A stretch of 64,000 nucleotides of DNA from Cytophaga aurantiaca DSM 3654 (GCF_000379725.1 NZ_KB903632.1:186001-250000), one strand, 5' to 3'. Shown: positions 36,101 to 46,978, counted from the stretch's first letter. Made by a program: numbers and translations. The notes: generated by a model not told the origin, from the letters alone.

Positions 36101-37270
36101 TTAATTCGTATTTTTTAAACACTGATTATAATAGGCAATATACTTAGTCCCAACATTGCTCCAGGAGAATTGTGCAACATACTTCTGTGCCAATTCTCTT
36201 ACTTCGCTCCGATCTTGATTTAATAGTTGATTTTTGATTGCATCAAAAATCGAATCCGGATTTAGATCAACCGTACGTCCACAACCAAACTTTTCTACAT
36301 CTAACCAAGGTGTATATATACTTGCTATGATAGGTGTACCTGCTGCCAAAGCTTCAGCATATACATTTCCAAAATTTTCGTTGTGAGACGTCAATACAAA
36401 CAGATCTGCATTCGATAAAAAATTTATTTTATTCTGCCCCGAAATCGGATCAATGATATAGATTGTTTCCCCCATTTCATTTTCTGTGATCCATGATTGC
36501 AATGATGCTTTTTCACCTTCATCATCTCCGGCAATAAATAATCTTAGATTCACTCCGCTATTGCGTAATCTTTTAATTACAGGTAATAATATATCATAAC
36601 CTTTCTTTTTGTGCAACCTTCCTAACGATACCAGGATAAAATCAGGAGTATCCTGACATCCAGCATAGGTTTGCATAAACTCTCTTCGAGAATATGTGGT
36701 TGCATTAACATATTCATCTAATTCAATACCGTTTGGAATAACTTCAACGATTGCTTCAGAGTAATGATTTTTAATTTCTTCTTTTTCCTGTTCAGATGTT
36801 GCAAACCATCTGGCGTTGGTTATCAACGGCTTCATTAGATGATTCAGCCATATTTTTTTAAACTTCAGGCCCTGTCCCATGATCCAGTTACCCATAGCCC
36901 CTCTGGGTGATATGAATACAGGAATATTGTTTCTTTTACAAATCCACAACGTTAACAACGTTGAAAAATTAAATATAGGTTGTACATGTACAACGTCTGA
37001 TTTTTTCAAAATGGGTGTTATTTCCCATAACATATCCCATGAAAAACGATCTGTAATTGTTTCTTTGAAATAACGTACGCGAAAACCGTCCATTGAAACC
37101 CAATCTTTTGTTGAAACATCTAATCTCTTTTCACGATTTACATTTGTAGTCACAACCGATACATACTGATTTTGTTTAGCCAATGCCCTGCACGTATATA
37201 AAGATGAAAAAGTAGGACCTCCATAAATAACGGCAGGATAAAAAGTTGGAATGACAATCGTTATTCGCAT
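36101..37270 (-). CDS. Family 4 glycosyltransferase
   Basis: The 389-residue GT-B protein starts MRITIVIPTFYPAVIYGGPT, has FISPRGAMGNWIMG, the donor-side LVSLGRLHKKKGYDILLPVI and the E-x7-E type region SHNENFGNVYAEALAAGTPI. It should transfer a sugar from a nucleotide donor, retaining configuration, on the inner face of the membrane. First gene of a tight unit that runs to 32103. The 200-bp gap upstream suggests a promoter here. Donor and acceptor unknown. Confidence 0.92.
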   Translation of the reverse strand: MRITIVIPTFYPAVIYGGPTFSSLYTCRALAKQNQYVSVVTTNVNREKRLDVSTKDWVSMDGFRVRYFKETITDRFSWDMLWEITPILKKSDVVHVQPIFNFSTLLTLWICKRNNIPVFISPRGAMGNWIMGQGLKFKKIWLNHLMKPLITNARWFATSEQEKEEIKNHYSEAIVEVIPNGIELDEYVNATTYSRREFMQTYAGCQDTPDFILVSLGRLHKKKGYDILLPVIKRLRNSGVNLRLFIAGDDEGEKASLQSWITENEMGETIYIIDPISGQNKINFLSNADLFVLTSHNENFGNVYAEALAAGTPIIASIYTPWLDVEKFGCGRTVDLNPDSIFDAIKNQLLNQDRSEVRELAQKYVAQFSWSNVGTKYIAYYNQCLKNTN

Positions 37271-37470
37271 GAACGGACTAATTATATACTTAAGATTTTT
37301 GAAATAGTAAGATACAAAAAACTACCGTTATTCATTGTCCACTCAGTGAAAACACTGAATAATAATTGCCGTAACTAAAAAATAATTTCTATTTTCTTTG
37401 AAGAAATTACTCAAAAACTATCCCTGTATTTCTTTAATAGACTATTAAAAAGCTAATAATCCGCTTATTA

Positions 37471-39324
37471 TCAAAATTCATTTTCAAACAACCAACGATC
37501 AAGCACCACTAAGGACCAAATATGCATCCACATTACTTCATTGTTACCTTTTAAAAATCGACTCCATAAAACTTTTAAAGCTTCTCCATCAAACTCTTTA
37601 CGCTTAGCTAAGCGTTCGATTGACAGTTCACAAAATTCCTTTAATTCTCCTCGCAACCATGTATCCCAAGGAAATGCAAAACCCATTTTAGGACGGTATA
37701 CTATTTCATCCGGCAAATGCTCTTTAAGTGCATCAACCAGTAATTTTTTTGGCGTAATGCCATCTGATTTAAAAGCATCTTTTACCTGCAATACATACGA
37801 CACAAAGTTATAGTCAAAAAATGGCTCTCTCAATTCCAGAGCCCAGGTCATACTCATCAGATCCGTATCTGTCAATAATACATCAAGTGTATATCCTTTC
37901 AATTCTGCAACGCTGTATTGTCCGTAAGGCTCTAATTGTTTCGCATGGATCAGATCTTCCTTTTGATGTAACGAATGACCGTTGATGATTTTATTTTTCA
38001 ATATTGAGCGAACTTCTTTTTGTAAAAAAATACGACGGTTATTATTGTAAAATGAAATCAACCCTTTCGTACTGTCCTGACAATAATCAGCCAGTTTGGC
38101 CAAACTACGCGTTGGTCGACATTTAAATACTATTCCTGCAATGAATGCTATTATTTTATTTTGTAATAAAAACGAAATCGATACAATTTTTTTCCATCGG
38201 TAAAAACCAGGATATCCGCTAAAAAGCTCATCCCCACCTAGACCAGACATTGCAACCTTCGTTCCCGTGCCGGATACAAACTGAGATACAATGTATACAT
38301 TCAATCCATCAATCCGCGGCGAATCCATTTGTTTAAAATAATTCGGCAATTCTTGTAATACACGTGATGGAGTTAATATAAAATTACGATGTTCTGTATT
38401 ATTTTTAGCTGCAATCATCGTTGCATACTTACTTTCATCGAATTTTTTTTCTTCAAATCCGATCGAAAAAGTACGGATAGGTTTATCCGTATGTTTGCGC
38501 ATCACCCCTACTACTGCAGAAGAGTCAATACCACCCGATAAAAAAGCTGCAACGGGTACATCAGAAACCATACGGCTTGCCACACTTTTTTCGAACAGAT
38601 CTTTTACTGTATCTACCACTTCGGAATAGGTCGATTTAAGTATCTGTTGATCGACACTTTCGGGTACTAAATTCCAATATGTTTTTAAATTTAATTTACC
38701 AGCTTCAAACCAGCCAGATGTTGCAGGAGGTAATTTAAAAACTCCATCAATCAACGTGTATGGCGTACGTACAGACAAAAATGACAGGTAATCAGAAACA
38801 GAATCTTCATTCAATTTCTTTTGTACCAAACCCGAACAAAGTATGCTTCTCAACTCAGAAGAAAATATCAATACATCATTTACGATTGCATATACAAATG
38901 GTTTTACTCCCAAACGATCGCGTGCAATAAATAATTTTTGGTTTTGTGTGTCCCAAATAGCAAAAGCGAACATTCCATTAAAATAGTTCACACAATCTTC
39001 ACCATATTTAATAAATGCGGCTAATAATACTTCTGTATCTGAATTGCTTTGCCATGGATAATCTAACTCAGCTTTAATTTCCTGATAATTATAAATTTCG
39101 CCATTAAACACCATTACATACCTCTTCGTAACATCCCAATAAGGTTGGTTTCCCGATGCAGTTAAATCTATAATTGAAAGCCTTCTATGCCCCAATGCAA
39201 CGGCCTCATCAACATATACAGCTCCGGCATCCGGCCCTCTATGAACCAGTGCATCTGTCATTACTTGAATCTTAACTGTGCTCTCCTCACGTTCCAAACC
39301 TATTATCCCTGCTATTCCACACAT
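37471..39324 (-). CDS. asnB: Asparagine synthase (glutamine-hydrolysing), polysaccharide-cluster type
   Basis: The 617-residue protein has an N-terminal class II glutaminase domain with catalytic Cys2 (MCGIAGIIG) and a C-terminal synthetase domain with the PPi-loop AFLSGGIDSSAVVGV (about residues 258-272) and the GLGGDELFSGYPGF segment. It can make asparagine from aspartate, glutamine and ATP. In surface-glycan clusters AsnB-like enzymes often amidate a uronic acid instead, which the position among glycosyltransferases suggests here (inference). It stands alone, with gaps of 187 and 200 bp. Confidence 0.93.
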   Translation of the reverse strand: MCGIAGIIGLEREESTVKIQVMTDALVHRGPDAGAVYVDEAVALGHRRLSIIDLTASGNQPYWDVTKRYVMVFNGEIYNYQEIKAELDYPWQSNSDTEVLLAAFIKYGEDCVNYFNGMFAFAIWDTQNQKLFIARDRLGVKPFVYAIVNDVLIFSSELRSILCSGLVQKKLNEDSVSDYLSFLSVRTPYTLIDGVFKLPPATSGWFEAGKLNLKTYWNLVPESVDQQILKSTYSEVVDTVKDLFEKSVASRMVSDVPVAAFLSGGIDSSAVVGVMRKHTDKPIRTFSIGFEEKKFDESKYATMIAAKNNTEHRNFILTPSRVLQELPNYFKQMDSPRIDGLNVYIVSQFVSGTGTKVAMSGLGGDELFSGYPGFYRWKKIVSISFLLQNKIIAFIAGIVFKCRPTRSLAKLADYCQDSTKGLISFYNNNRRIFLQKEVRSILKNKIINGHSLHQKEDLIHAKQLEPYGQYSVAELKGYTLDVLLTDTDLMSMTWALELREPFFDYNFVSYVLQVKDAFKSDGITPKKLLVDALKEHLPDEIVYRPKMGFAFPWDTWLRGELKEFCELSIERLAKRKEFDGEALKVLWSRFLKGNNEVMWMHIWSLVVLDRWLFENEF

Positions 39325-39511
39325 AAAATTGTATCGTTTTAAAAGCCCTCAACAAGCACTTAATATTACTTAATAGAATACCAAATTAAAAAGTGATAGT
39401 TATCAATTATATACAACTACGTTTAACTATAATTATTCTCAAAATTTTATCCAAAAGAACCGCAAATCAGTAGCATAAACTGATAATTAAAAATCATATT
39501 CAAATCATAAA

Positions 39512-40672
39512 TTATACAATTTTAGTGTAAAGATTATTGATTGCATTTAAGCTCTGTTCTGTGGAAAAGCGTTCAACAAAATTTAAACCTTCATGTATTT
39601 TAGTATCCTTTTGTTCCTGGGATAAGCCTATGACATTTTCCAATACTTTTGAAGATTCTTTCAACCAAACCTGCCTTTCGTCTTTTTCATGTGGCATGCG
39701 CTTGATATAATATGCAATCTCTCCTCCTACTTCATTCATCGGCGCTTCATTTGTTGTTATCACAAGCGTACCCGATGCCAGAGCCTCTGCGATTGGCCAG
39801 CCAAAGCCTTCTGCTAAGGACGGAAATAAAAGCAACGTTGCTCCACTATATGCTTTATTTACAAAATCATTTGGAGTATCCAACGCTAAATAAATTGAAG
39901 ATTTAAATTCAGACTTCTCAATTGCTTCCAGAACTTTGCCTTCAGGTGTTTGCCCCAGTAAAATTAAAGGTATATCTTTTTTAAATTCTGAACGCCATGC
40001 CGAATATAAATCTATTGCACCTTCTCTGTTTTTATACCACTGATTCCCGCCAACATGAAGGATATATCCGCTAGGTAATTTTTTATTAATAAATGATTCC
40101 ATTTGATGTTTGGATTCTAATGGGTCAAGTTTTTCAAACGTTTGATTCAGTCCATTATACACCACTTCCGAAAATTCTATTTTTTCACCTAGATAATATT
40201 TGTGTAGATCTGCTTGTGTTTGTTTCGAAACAGAAATAAAGTTCTTGCCTTTTGAAAAACCTTTCCTAATAAATGATTGATACAAACGTCCCGAAAAACT
40301 AGTGGGGTTTTCTGCAAATTCTCCTAATGCAGATCTGAGCGCTAGAAAATCATGGCAATGAACAATATGTTTTCGCGTGGCAACCAAAGGCACCCAGGGC
40401 CCCAAAGCCTGATCAGCAAAAACAAAAAGTGTATCCTTGTCGTATTTTCTTAAACGAATCCAAACCAGCAAAGGAAACACAATGTATTGATCAATATATC
40501 CAAACCATTTACTAGTAAATGAATTAAAGCCTAATTTGTAGAAAAAAGGTGACGGTGATAAGGTTTGTATATCATCCCCTTTCGCTTTAAAATAATCCCA
40601 TAACATTTTTGCATATCGCGGCATGCTTTGCGATTGCATAAAGCTAGGATGTGTAAATAATATTATTTTCAT
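39512..40672 (-). CDS. Family 4 glycosyltransferase
   Basis: The 386-residue protein starts MKIILFTHPSFMQSQSMPRY, contains HCHDFLALRSALGEF, then YILHVGGNQWYKNREGAIDL and the conserved LFPSLAEGFGWPIAEALASG of GT4 enzymes with its two Glu residues. A retaining transferase for one sugar of the repeat unit. It lies 5 bp downstream of a multi-pass membrane protein that may be the polymerase. Donor unknown. Confidence 0.92.
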   Translation of the reverse strand: MKIILFTHPSFMQSQSMPRYAKMLWDYFKAKGDDIQTLSPSPFFYKLGFNSFTSKWFGYIDQYIVFPLLVWIRLRKYDKDTLFVFADQALGPWVPLVATRKHIVHCHDFLALRSALGEFAENPTSFSGRLYQSFIRKGFSKGKNFISVSKQTQADLHKYYLGEKIEFSEVVYNGLNQTFEKLDPLESKHQMESFINKKLPSGYILHVGGNQWYKNREGAIDLYSAWRSEFKKDIPLILLGQTPEGKVLEAIEKSEFKSSIYLALDTPNDFVNKAYSGATLLLFPSLAEGFGWPIAEALASGTLVITTNEAPMNEVGGEIAYYIKRMPHEKDERQVWLKESSKVLENVIGLSQEQKDTKIHEGLNFVERFSTEQSLNAINNLYTKIV

Positions 40673-40677
40673 TCGAT

Positions 40678-42321
40678 CTATCTCCTGCTTTTAGATTTTT
40701 TTAACGCTTCTTTTATCATCTCGTCTTTTGACATTTTATTTTCTTTCGGGAACCCTACAATTCCCAAAAGTCTTAATACCCATATAGCAACCCAGTATAT
40801 TAAAAATATTTGCCATACCCCTCTAACCAATACACTCACCGTAGCCGTTACACCTTCGAAGGCAATGGTGAAAAATATACTGAATGGCAGAAGTAGTCCA
40901 ATCGTAGAGAATGCCCTTTGATCGTTTCCTCTTTCATTAATAACGGATATCATACCACTAAAAATTGCAAAGATCAATCCGTAAAGTATAATGACCGCCA
41001 ACGGATACCACCAACCAAAAACTCCGTATGCATGAGCAACCAAAGAACCTGTAATAAAATTACCCAAATTGGATCCCGCGTATATGTTATCAATTAAATC
41101 TCCGATGGAATATCCGTTGATTGCATTTTTATTAATCTGTATGTCGAGCATTTCCAATACCGGTGTAGGAAATTGAGCCAAGGTCTTATCAACCAGAGAT
41201 TGCATTAGAAGTGCTCGCTCTTCATTGTCAAACGTATTGATCCTATAAAAACAATTGTCATCAAATTTGATCTGAATAAAACGTTGAAGAAAAGGATTGG
41301 AAACATAATCTTCTGTCCACACCTCATCTGCCCCCCCTTTATCTGCTATAAATTCAAAATTTACGGTTTTGTATTCATGCAAGGCTTCTTTGTCAAAGAA
41401 ATTTTCAATGGTTAATGCCAATTGTTCCGAACTTGTTCGTTCTTCTCTACCTGCTCTCGAAGCCAATATTGCCGTTGAAAAATCCACGAAAAAACTCAAT
41501 AAAAGAAGACCTCCAATGCTAAGAAATATTACTTTCGAAATTATTTTTTTATCAACCTGTACTTGTCCCATGAGTAAGGCTATGACCCATGCAGAAGCAA
41601 TCACCGCTATGGGAGCCACCATACCCATACGGCTATTTCCGGACAAGGAAATCCCTGCTACTAACAGATAATAAAAAAACAAACCCCATTTCAGCCATTT
41701 TGATACACCTAGTTTTGAATACGGAGGCACGATTAACAAAAAGGGAGCCCATACAAAGAAATCAAAGGCATCGAAAAACTTTTCCAATGTCAACGGAATT
41801 GGTAAAAAGCTCGCAAATACCGTTGCCAGACCAATAGCACCTATACCCAACACACCTTTTTGATTTAAAAACTTATTAGAACCAACAAGCGAACCCAACT
41901 TACTGAAACCATATCGGAAGGGGAATAATATATTCGACTTTGCAACAATATGCGCTGCCAATAATGAAACAGAAAAAACCAAACGATGAAAAAATGTTTC
42001 TTCCGGAATCAACAAACCAGTGACCAACGAATTTCCATCCAAAAGTGTTCCTACAGCAGCGACCAAGGTATTGGCCGTAACAGTTAGAAAGATGATCGTG
42101 GCAGAAAAAGCCTTTCCCATAGAGGAATTAGTAGATTGAAAAATTACCAAACATGAAATACAAAAGGCGGCTAAAGCAAAAAAATTCGAAAAAGCATTTG
42201 GGAAACTAAAGTCAACAAAAAGCTGAACAATAAAAACGATTAAAGATAAAATCATCAATCCATTGCGAACAAATGACAGACTTTGCTTGGTTGCTTCTCT
42301 ATTAGTTAGAATTTTAGGCAT
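40678..42321 (-). CDS. Multi-pass membrane protein, candidate polysaccharide polymerase (Wzy-like)
   Basis: The 547-residue protein has about 12 membrane helices, a large periplasmic-looking loop (about residues 295-400) and NSRMGMVAPIAVIASAWVIA in the middle, the pattern of O-antigen polymerases. No other candidate for Wzy is found inside the minus-strand cluster except the partial gene at the window's right end. Wzy proteins vary greatly in sequence, so this is an assignment by topology and position only. A run of seven G (coding strand, near 41335) lies in the loop. Confidence 0.6.
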   Translation of the reverse strand: MPKILTNREATKQSLSFVRNGLMILSLIVFIVQLFVDFSFPNAFSNFFALAAFCISCLVIFQSTNSSMGKAFSATIIFLTVTANTLVAAVGTLLDGNSLVTGLLIPEETFFHRLVFSVSLLAAHIVAKSNILFPFRYGFSKLGSLVGSNKFLNQKGVLGIGAIGLATVFASFLPIPLTLEKFFDAFDFFVWAPFLLIVPPYSKLGVSKWLKWGLFFYYLLVAGISLSGNSRMGMVAPIAVIASAWVIALLMGQVQVDKKIISKVIFLSIGGLLLLSFFVDFSTAILASRAGREERTSSEQLALTIENFFDKEALHEYKTVNFEFIADKGGADEVWTEDYVSNPFLQRFIQIKFDDNCFYRINTFDNEERALLMQSLVDKTLAQFPTPVLEMLDIQINKNAINGYSIGDLIDNIYAGSNLGNFITGSLVAHAYGVFGWWYPLAVIILYGLIFAIFSGMISVINERGNDQRAFSTIGLLLPFSIFFTIAFEGVTATVSVLVRGVWQIFLIYWVAIWVLRLLGIVGFPKENKMSKDEMIKEALKKSKSRR

Positions 42322-42329
42322 AAAGTTAC

Positions 42330-43373
42330 TTATATCTTATTCTTTAGCTTTCCAATCAAATCCTGCATTCTGAATTGAATGCCATAATTTAATCTGTTAA
42401 ACATTTCAAAAGCTGTATTGCCCATTTGCTCACACAGTTCGGGTCTATTTACTAAATGTAACAATTTCTCAGCACATTCTTCTTTTGTAGAAAAAAAAGC
42501 GGCATTCACATCTTCAGTAAACAGTGCTTCATGTGTGGGTGTACGTTCAGCCAATAGCAATACTCCGCAAGCTGGGACTTCATAACTTCTCATCGTCCAT
42601 TCGTCGTGATTGGAATGTGAAACCAAACCCAAACATATCTGAGAATCGCGGATAACATTTGCATATTGTTCGCCTTCTACTGCAGCGTGAAATTGTGTTG
42701 GGAATTTTTTAGGCAGATCACTTCGCGTATCCCATCGTGTACCAAAAACATGCATAGGAATCCCTTTCTCTAATAAAAAAGAAATCAATTCAACTCTATT
42801 ATCCATACAGGTTCCAACAAAACTAACCGGATATTTTTTAGGAATTATTTTTTTAACTGCAGGATAAAAAAGCGGAGAATACATTCCATGTTCCCACATG
42901 TACATTTCTTTTGCTCCAAGCGCTTTCAAATGAATAACATCACTTTCACGCTTTACTATGTGAACATCAAATTGGGGAACAATTTCAAAATAATCTTTCC
43001 ACATCCATTGATCACTTTTTCGATCTCCCCAAGGATTATCATCCTGCATGGAAACCCAAATTGCATTGGGTAATAGTTTTTTGATTTTTAAAATGGTTTG
43101 GGATTGAAACTCTTTAGCCCATTCCATCCATATAAGATCAGGCTGTTCCTTAATACACAGGTCAATTAGATCTTGTTCAAGTCGAACCGTATTTGATAAG
43201 AGCTTTGGATTTTTCAACAGTTTTGCAACCTTTCCTGCAAAACGTCCTAAAAAATTCTTGTAACCATCTTTATCTAACACATGTACATCCATCCCACACT
43301 CCCGCAATGCCCATAGTCTTTGATGACCTGAAGCACTGGGTGATTTTAAAAAAGCTACAAAAACAACTTTCAT
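42330..43373 (-). CDS. Glycosyltransferase with CgeB-like C-terminal domain
   Basis: The 347-residue protein has a GT-B-like shape. The N-terminus is MKVVFVAFLKSPSASGHQRL, and the C-terminal part SHSNHDEWTMRSYEVPACGV followed by TPTHEALFTEDVNAAFF is the CgeB-type (Glyco_trans_1_2) domain. It probably transfers one sugar of the repeat. It lies 8 bp downstream of the next upstream gene region and 48 bp from another GT4, within a dense operon. Donor unknown. Confidence 0.87.
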   Translation of the reverse strand: MKVVFVAFLKSPSASGHQRLWALRECGMDVHVLDKDGYKNFLGRFAGKVAKLLKNPKLLSNTVRLEQDLIDLCIKEQPDLIWMEWAKEFQSQTILKIKKLLPNAIWVSMQDDNPWGDRKSDQWMWKDYFEIVPQFDVHIVKRESDVIHLKALGAKEMYMWEHGMYSPLFYPAVKKIIPKKYPVSFVGTCMDNRVELISFLLEKGIPMHVFGTRWDTRSDLPKKFPTQFHAAVEGEQYANVIRDSQICLGLVSHSNHDEWTMRSYEVPACGVLLLAERTPTHEALFTEDVNAAFFSTKEECAEKLLHLVNRPELCEQMGNTAFEMFNRLNYGIQFRMQDLIGKLKNKI

Positions 43374-43421
43374 TTCATTATTTTATTAAAGCCGACATAG
43401 AGCAATTGGGTGAATATATAA

Positions 43422-44588
43422 TTAAGATTTCCTGATTATTGTTTTTAAGAACGATGAATACTGATCTCCATACGTATCCCATCCACCAATGGATGAGACC
43501 TTATTTAATGCAGCATTACTCATTTCATCTCTCAACATTTTATTATCTGCGAACAATTGTAGGCGTTCCCAGATCGCATTTTCATTGCGTATGGGAATAA
43601 TAAAACCTTCTTTTCCATCATCAAAGAGATCTCCGCCACCGGTATTATTTGTAACAATCAATGGACAGCCGCAAGACAAGGCTTCACCTTGAACCATTGC
43701 AAGCCCCTCTTCAATACTACTCAATACAAAAGCATGTGATAGATTATAATAACGTATTAGTTCTTTATTTTCAACACGGGAAATAAAATCAATGTTGTTT
43801 AAATTTTCTTTTAGCAACAATGCTTTTATCTCTTCACTTACATTTCCAATTACTGTAAATTTTTTAGCCGGATGTTTTAATTTTTGGAATGCTTTGAGTG
43901 CATACATAAAACCTTTCCGAATGCTTACCCCTCCAACCCATAAAACATTAAACTCATCCAAAGCCGGATCAGATGTTTTATAGAAGCGATCTAAGCGTGC
44001 ACCATAAGGTATTTTTTTAATTTTTGATTCGTGAATCCCCTGTTCAATAAATGACTGTTTTACAAATTCAGAAGGAACCGTGATGTAATCACTCTGGCGA
44101 TATTCCGATTCTTCTTTATCAATCACCCTCGGATCAACGCCTTCAAATACAAAGCCCCAACGTTTATATTCTTCTGTCAAGATATCGTTTTGATATCGAA
44201 TATGGGAAGATCCTCTATCACAAATATAATTTCCGCCCAACTGCTGAGCATACGTACCGCAATACAATCCGGAACCAGATAATGCAATTAAATTTACCGG
44301 AGAAGATAGATTTGATTTAACATGTTGATCAAGACTTTGACTCGCGAGCCAGCACCATTCTTTATTCAACCAATTCAATTTATTTACACCTAACCTTGCT
44401 GCATACATATAAGGTGCCTGCAGCCATGGAAAAGCATGGATCTTTTCTTGGGGAATCCCCTGCTCTTCTTTCAATTTAAATTTAGGAAATCCTGTATAAA
44501 TAGAATTCAACATTTGGTGTTTCTCCAATTGCCTTGCCAAATGAAAATGATGAAATCGACCTATGCTTACTTGTACTGCTTGTAACAT
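43422..44588 (-). CDS. Family 4 glycosyltransferase
   Basis: The 388-residue GT-B protein has ARQLEKHQMLNSIYTGFPKF near the N-terminus, KKIPYGARLDRFYK, FNVLWVGGVSIRKGFMYAL and the nucleotide-sugar side SSIEEGLAMVQGEALSCGCP. The family is retaining. In the operon it is followed at 10 bp by another GT4 gene. Donor and acceptor unknown. Confidence 0.92.
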   Translation of the reverse strand: MLQAVQVSIGRFHHFHLARQLEKHQMLNSIYTGFPKFKLKEEQGIPQEKIHAFPWLQAPYMYAARLGVNKLNWLNKEWCWLASQSLDQHVKSNLSSPVNLIALSGSGLYCGTYAQQLGGNYICDRGSSHIRYQNDILTEEYKRWGFVFEGVDPRVIDKEESEYRQSDYITVPSEFVKQSFIEQGIHESKIKKIPYGARLDRFYKTSDPALDEFNVLWVGGVSIRKGFMYALKAFQKLKHPAKKFTVIGNVSEEIKALLLKENLNNIDFISRVENKELIRYYNLSHAFVLSSIEEGLAMVQGEALSCGCPLIVTNNTGGGDLFDDGKEGFIIPIRNENAIWERLQLFADNKMLRDEMSNAALNKVSSIGGWDTYGDQYSSFLKTIIRKS

Positions 44589-44598
44589 ATTTGTTCTA

Positions 44599-45666
44599 TT
44601 AAAGATCCATCCAGAGTTTTGTTATTCTTTCATCTGAAAACCATTTCAAATAACTTGATCGGGACAATTCCTTTATTTTAACATCCGGTTTATTCAATTG
44701 GGAAATATAGCCGCCAAATTCTTCAATTGATTTTAATGCAACACACTTATTAAAATCTGAATCAAGAGGTGCAGCACCAAAAGCTATAGTACCTCCGCCA
44801 GATGTTGAAATAACAGGCACACCCAAACTAAGTGACTCTAATATTACTGTGGGAATCCCTTCACCATGCCCTATCGATGGCACAAGCAGATAATCGATCG
44901 AATTGAAAAAATCAGGCAAAACGACTTCTCTGTTTGTTGCTCCAAACGCGCCTTTATATTCAATGCGTTTATCCGTTGATGCAGCTTGAATGATATCATT
45001 TTTACATTCTCCATCACCCAAAAAGTATATATGATGTGAAAAATTATTTTCTTTCCAAAGTTTCAACGCTTCAATGATTCCTTTTGATTTGAGCAAATTT
45101 CCTACGATACCAAAAGTTATCTGTTCAGTAGTGTTTTGAGAAAATGAAACTATTGTCTTTACTTCACTAAATTGAGGCAACCATAAGACCGGCTGTTTTG
45201 CATTGACCAATTTAGAAACAGGCTCTATCGAAGCCGGAGAGATAACAATGATGCCCGTAAATGCACGAATACCCAAACCCAATCTCTTAACCTGAGATGC
45301 AGTTGGATCATGATTGATATAGTAAAAATATGTCTTCTTAAACTTCCCAAGCAGTGCCAAAATTGAGGCTACACTACCCATTCCTATTGAAATGAAAATA
45401 TCGCTTTTATTGTTCAGGATAAATTTCAATGCTTTCATCGAAACGCTAAAAGAATTTTCGCCCTTTTCTCCAACACAATAAACCAAACAATTTAATTTAT
45501 TTAATTCTTCAACAATCCGTGTATTAATACCTCCATGCGCTTCCTGATAACGCACAATCACTGTAACATGAACATTATTTGCGCGATACATTTTGGCTAA
45601 GCCCAACACAATTGTAGAGTTCCCTCCAACGGTAGGCAAGGTCGAATATAATGTAATTGACTTCAT
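44599..45666 (-). CDS. Family 4 glycosyltransferase
   Basis: The 355-residue protein starts SITLYSTLPTVGGNSTIVLG and ends its catalytic part with IGHGEGIPTVILESLSLGVP and VISTSGGGT, typical of GT4. FGIVGNLLKSKGIIEALKLW is the start of the second Rossmann domain. It lies 7 bp downstream of the flippase gene. Donor unknown. Confidence 0.9.
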   Translation of the reverse strand: MKSITLYSTLPTVGGNSTIVLGLAKMYRANNVHVTVIVRYQEAHGGINTRIVEELNKLNCLVYCVGEKGENSFSVSMKALKFILNNKSDIFISIGMGSVASILALLGKFKKTYFYYINHDPTASQVKRLGLGIRAFTGIIVISPASIEPVSKLVNAKQPVLWLPQFSEVKTIVSFSQNTTEQITFGIVGNLLKSKGIIEALKLWKENNFSHHIYFLGDGECKNDIIQAASTDKRIEYKGAFGATNREVVLPDFFNSIDYLLVPSIGHGEGIPTVILESLSLGVPVISTSGGGTIAFGAAPLDSDFNKCVALKSIEEFGGYISQLNKPDVKIKELSRSSYLKWFSDERITKLWMDL

Positions 45667-45673
45667 ATTTATT

Positions 45674-46978
45674 TTAACTTAACTGCCAACTTTTCCATTC
45701 TTTTACTAAGGTAATTACAGCAAAGGGTATAGAACACGTCAACATAACCAATGCATATGTTAATGGTAAGAATTCAATACCATCAACTACATAATATAGT
45801 ACAAGAGCACCTGAAATTAATTTCATCACACCAAAGAAGATTGTATAACCCAATCTGCTTTCAATTCTATCAAATGCATTTAAAAAAGAGGCTAAAGCAT
45901 TATCAACGCATGCAATAAGTGTATACAAAGCAATTCCGCAAGCCATTTGTATGGTCATTCCAGTGGTATTGTTTGACCAAAACTTAATGAAAAGATCGCC
46001 CATCAGGATAACACCTATTCCAAATAGAAATGCAAATAATAAAGAACCTAACAATGTTTTTACGAGATGTTTTTTCAACTCCATAATCAAGCCTTTCGCT
46101 TTATAGCTACTAAGCAATGGCCACAAAGGCCGTAACCAAATATTTTGCAATTGAATGAAATTGATAAATAAGGTCATTGGAATCATAAACATGGGCACAA
46201 TTGCTGCACCTTTTATTGTTCCTACTAAAAAAGCATCGCTTTGCAAGATCAACAACTCTCCAATCATTGTTAAAAAGAAAAGTCCGCCCTTTGACATTAA
46301 TAATTTATTGTCTTCTGAAGAATATTGATGTCCGGTTAATTTAACATCAAACTTAATCATACCAATGATTGTAGATAAGCCACTTCCTACCGACAAACCG
46401 ACTAAACTACATATAGCCAGAATTACAATCGAATCCCATTTAAAATAAACAGCAAGTAAAAGCATTAAAAATGAAAAAATACTGGTAGCCAATTCAAAGA
46501 AAACCGGCATCGACAAATAACCATGTACATTAAATAAAACACCTCCAACTCTGGTAGGTAAGCCAAGCGCAAACGTTAATAGACACAATATAAAGGCAAT
46601 CTTAAATTCAATTGCTAATTCCGCATTTACGGAGAACCAACTATCTACCGGAACAAATAAAAACAATATCCCTAATACGAACAGGCCCACTCCAATGCCG
46701 CACAACAATTTAAATCCAAAGGATAACAAGGCATCTGCTCTTTTTTTCTCTCCCAAACCCAACAGGTTAATCAGTCTGTTTTGTAAAGCAGATGGTATGC
46801 CCAAATCCGACATACTCAACCACCCTACAATGGATGTGATGATCAGCCATAAACCGTATCGTTCAGCTGAGATAACCCTTAGTATTATGGGTAATGACAC
46901 AAATCGTATGCCTATGCTTACTACCCTTGCCACCAAGCCAATTACTGTAGCTGAAATAAATGATTTACTAGAAGACAT
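45674..46978 (-). CDS. wzx: Oligosaccharide flippase (Wzx, MATE superfamily)
   Basis: The 434-residue protein has about 12 membrane helices and the early motif YGLWLIITSIVGWLSMSDLG followed by IPSALQNRLINLLG, which is characteristic of Wzx/MOP flippases. It should carry the lipid-linked repeat unit across the cytoplasmic membrane. Its place among glycosyltransferases, acyltransferases and Wza/Wzc supports a Wzx/Wzy assembly route. Length is normal (400-480). Confidence 0.92.
   Translation of the reverse strand: MSSSKSFISATVIGLVARVVSIGIRFVSLPIILRVISAERYGLWLIITSIVGWLSMSDLGIPSALQNRLINLLGLGEKKRADALLSFGFKLLCGIGVGLFVLGILFLFVPVDSWFSVNAELAIEFKIAFILCLLTFALGLPTRVGGVLFNVHGYLSMPVFFELATSIFSFLMLLLAVYFKWDSIVILAICSLVGLSVGSGLSTIIGMIKFDVKLTGHQYSSEDNKLLMSKGGLFFLTMIGELLILQSDAFLVGTIKGAAIVPMFMIPMTLFINFIQLQNIWLRPLWPLLSSYKAKGLIMELKKHLVKTLLGSLLFAFLFGIGVILMGDLFIKFWSNNTTGMTIQMACGIALYTLIACVDNALASFLNAFDRIESRLGYTIFFGVMKLISGALVLYYVVDGIEFLPLTYALVMLTCSIPFAVITLVKEWKSWQLS

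Noticed and set aside
37343-37358. TCAGTG-AAAA-CACTGA hairpin after asnB
   Set aside because: Only 6 bp of stem and no T-run; too weak to list as a terminator.
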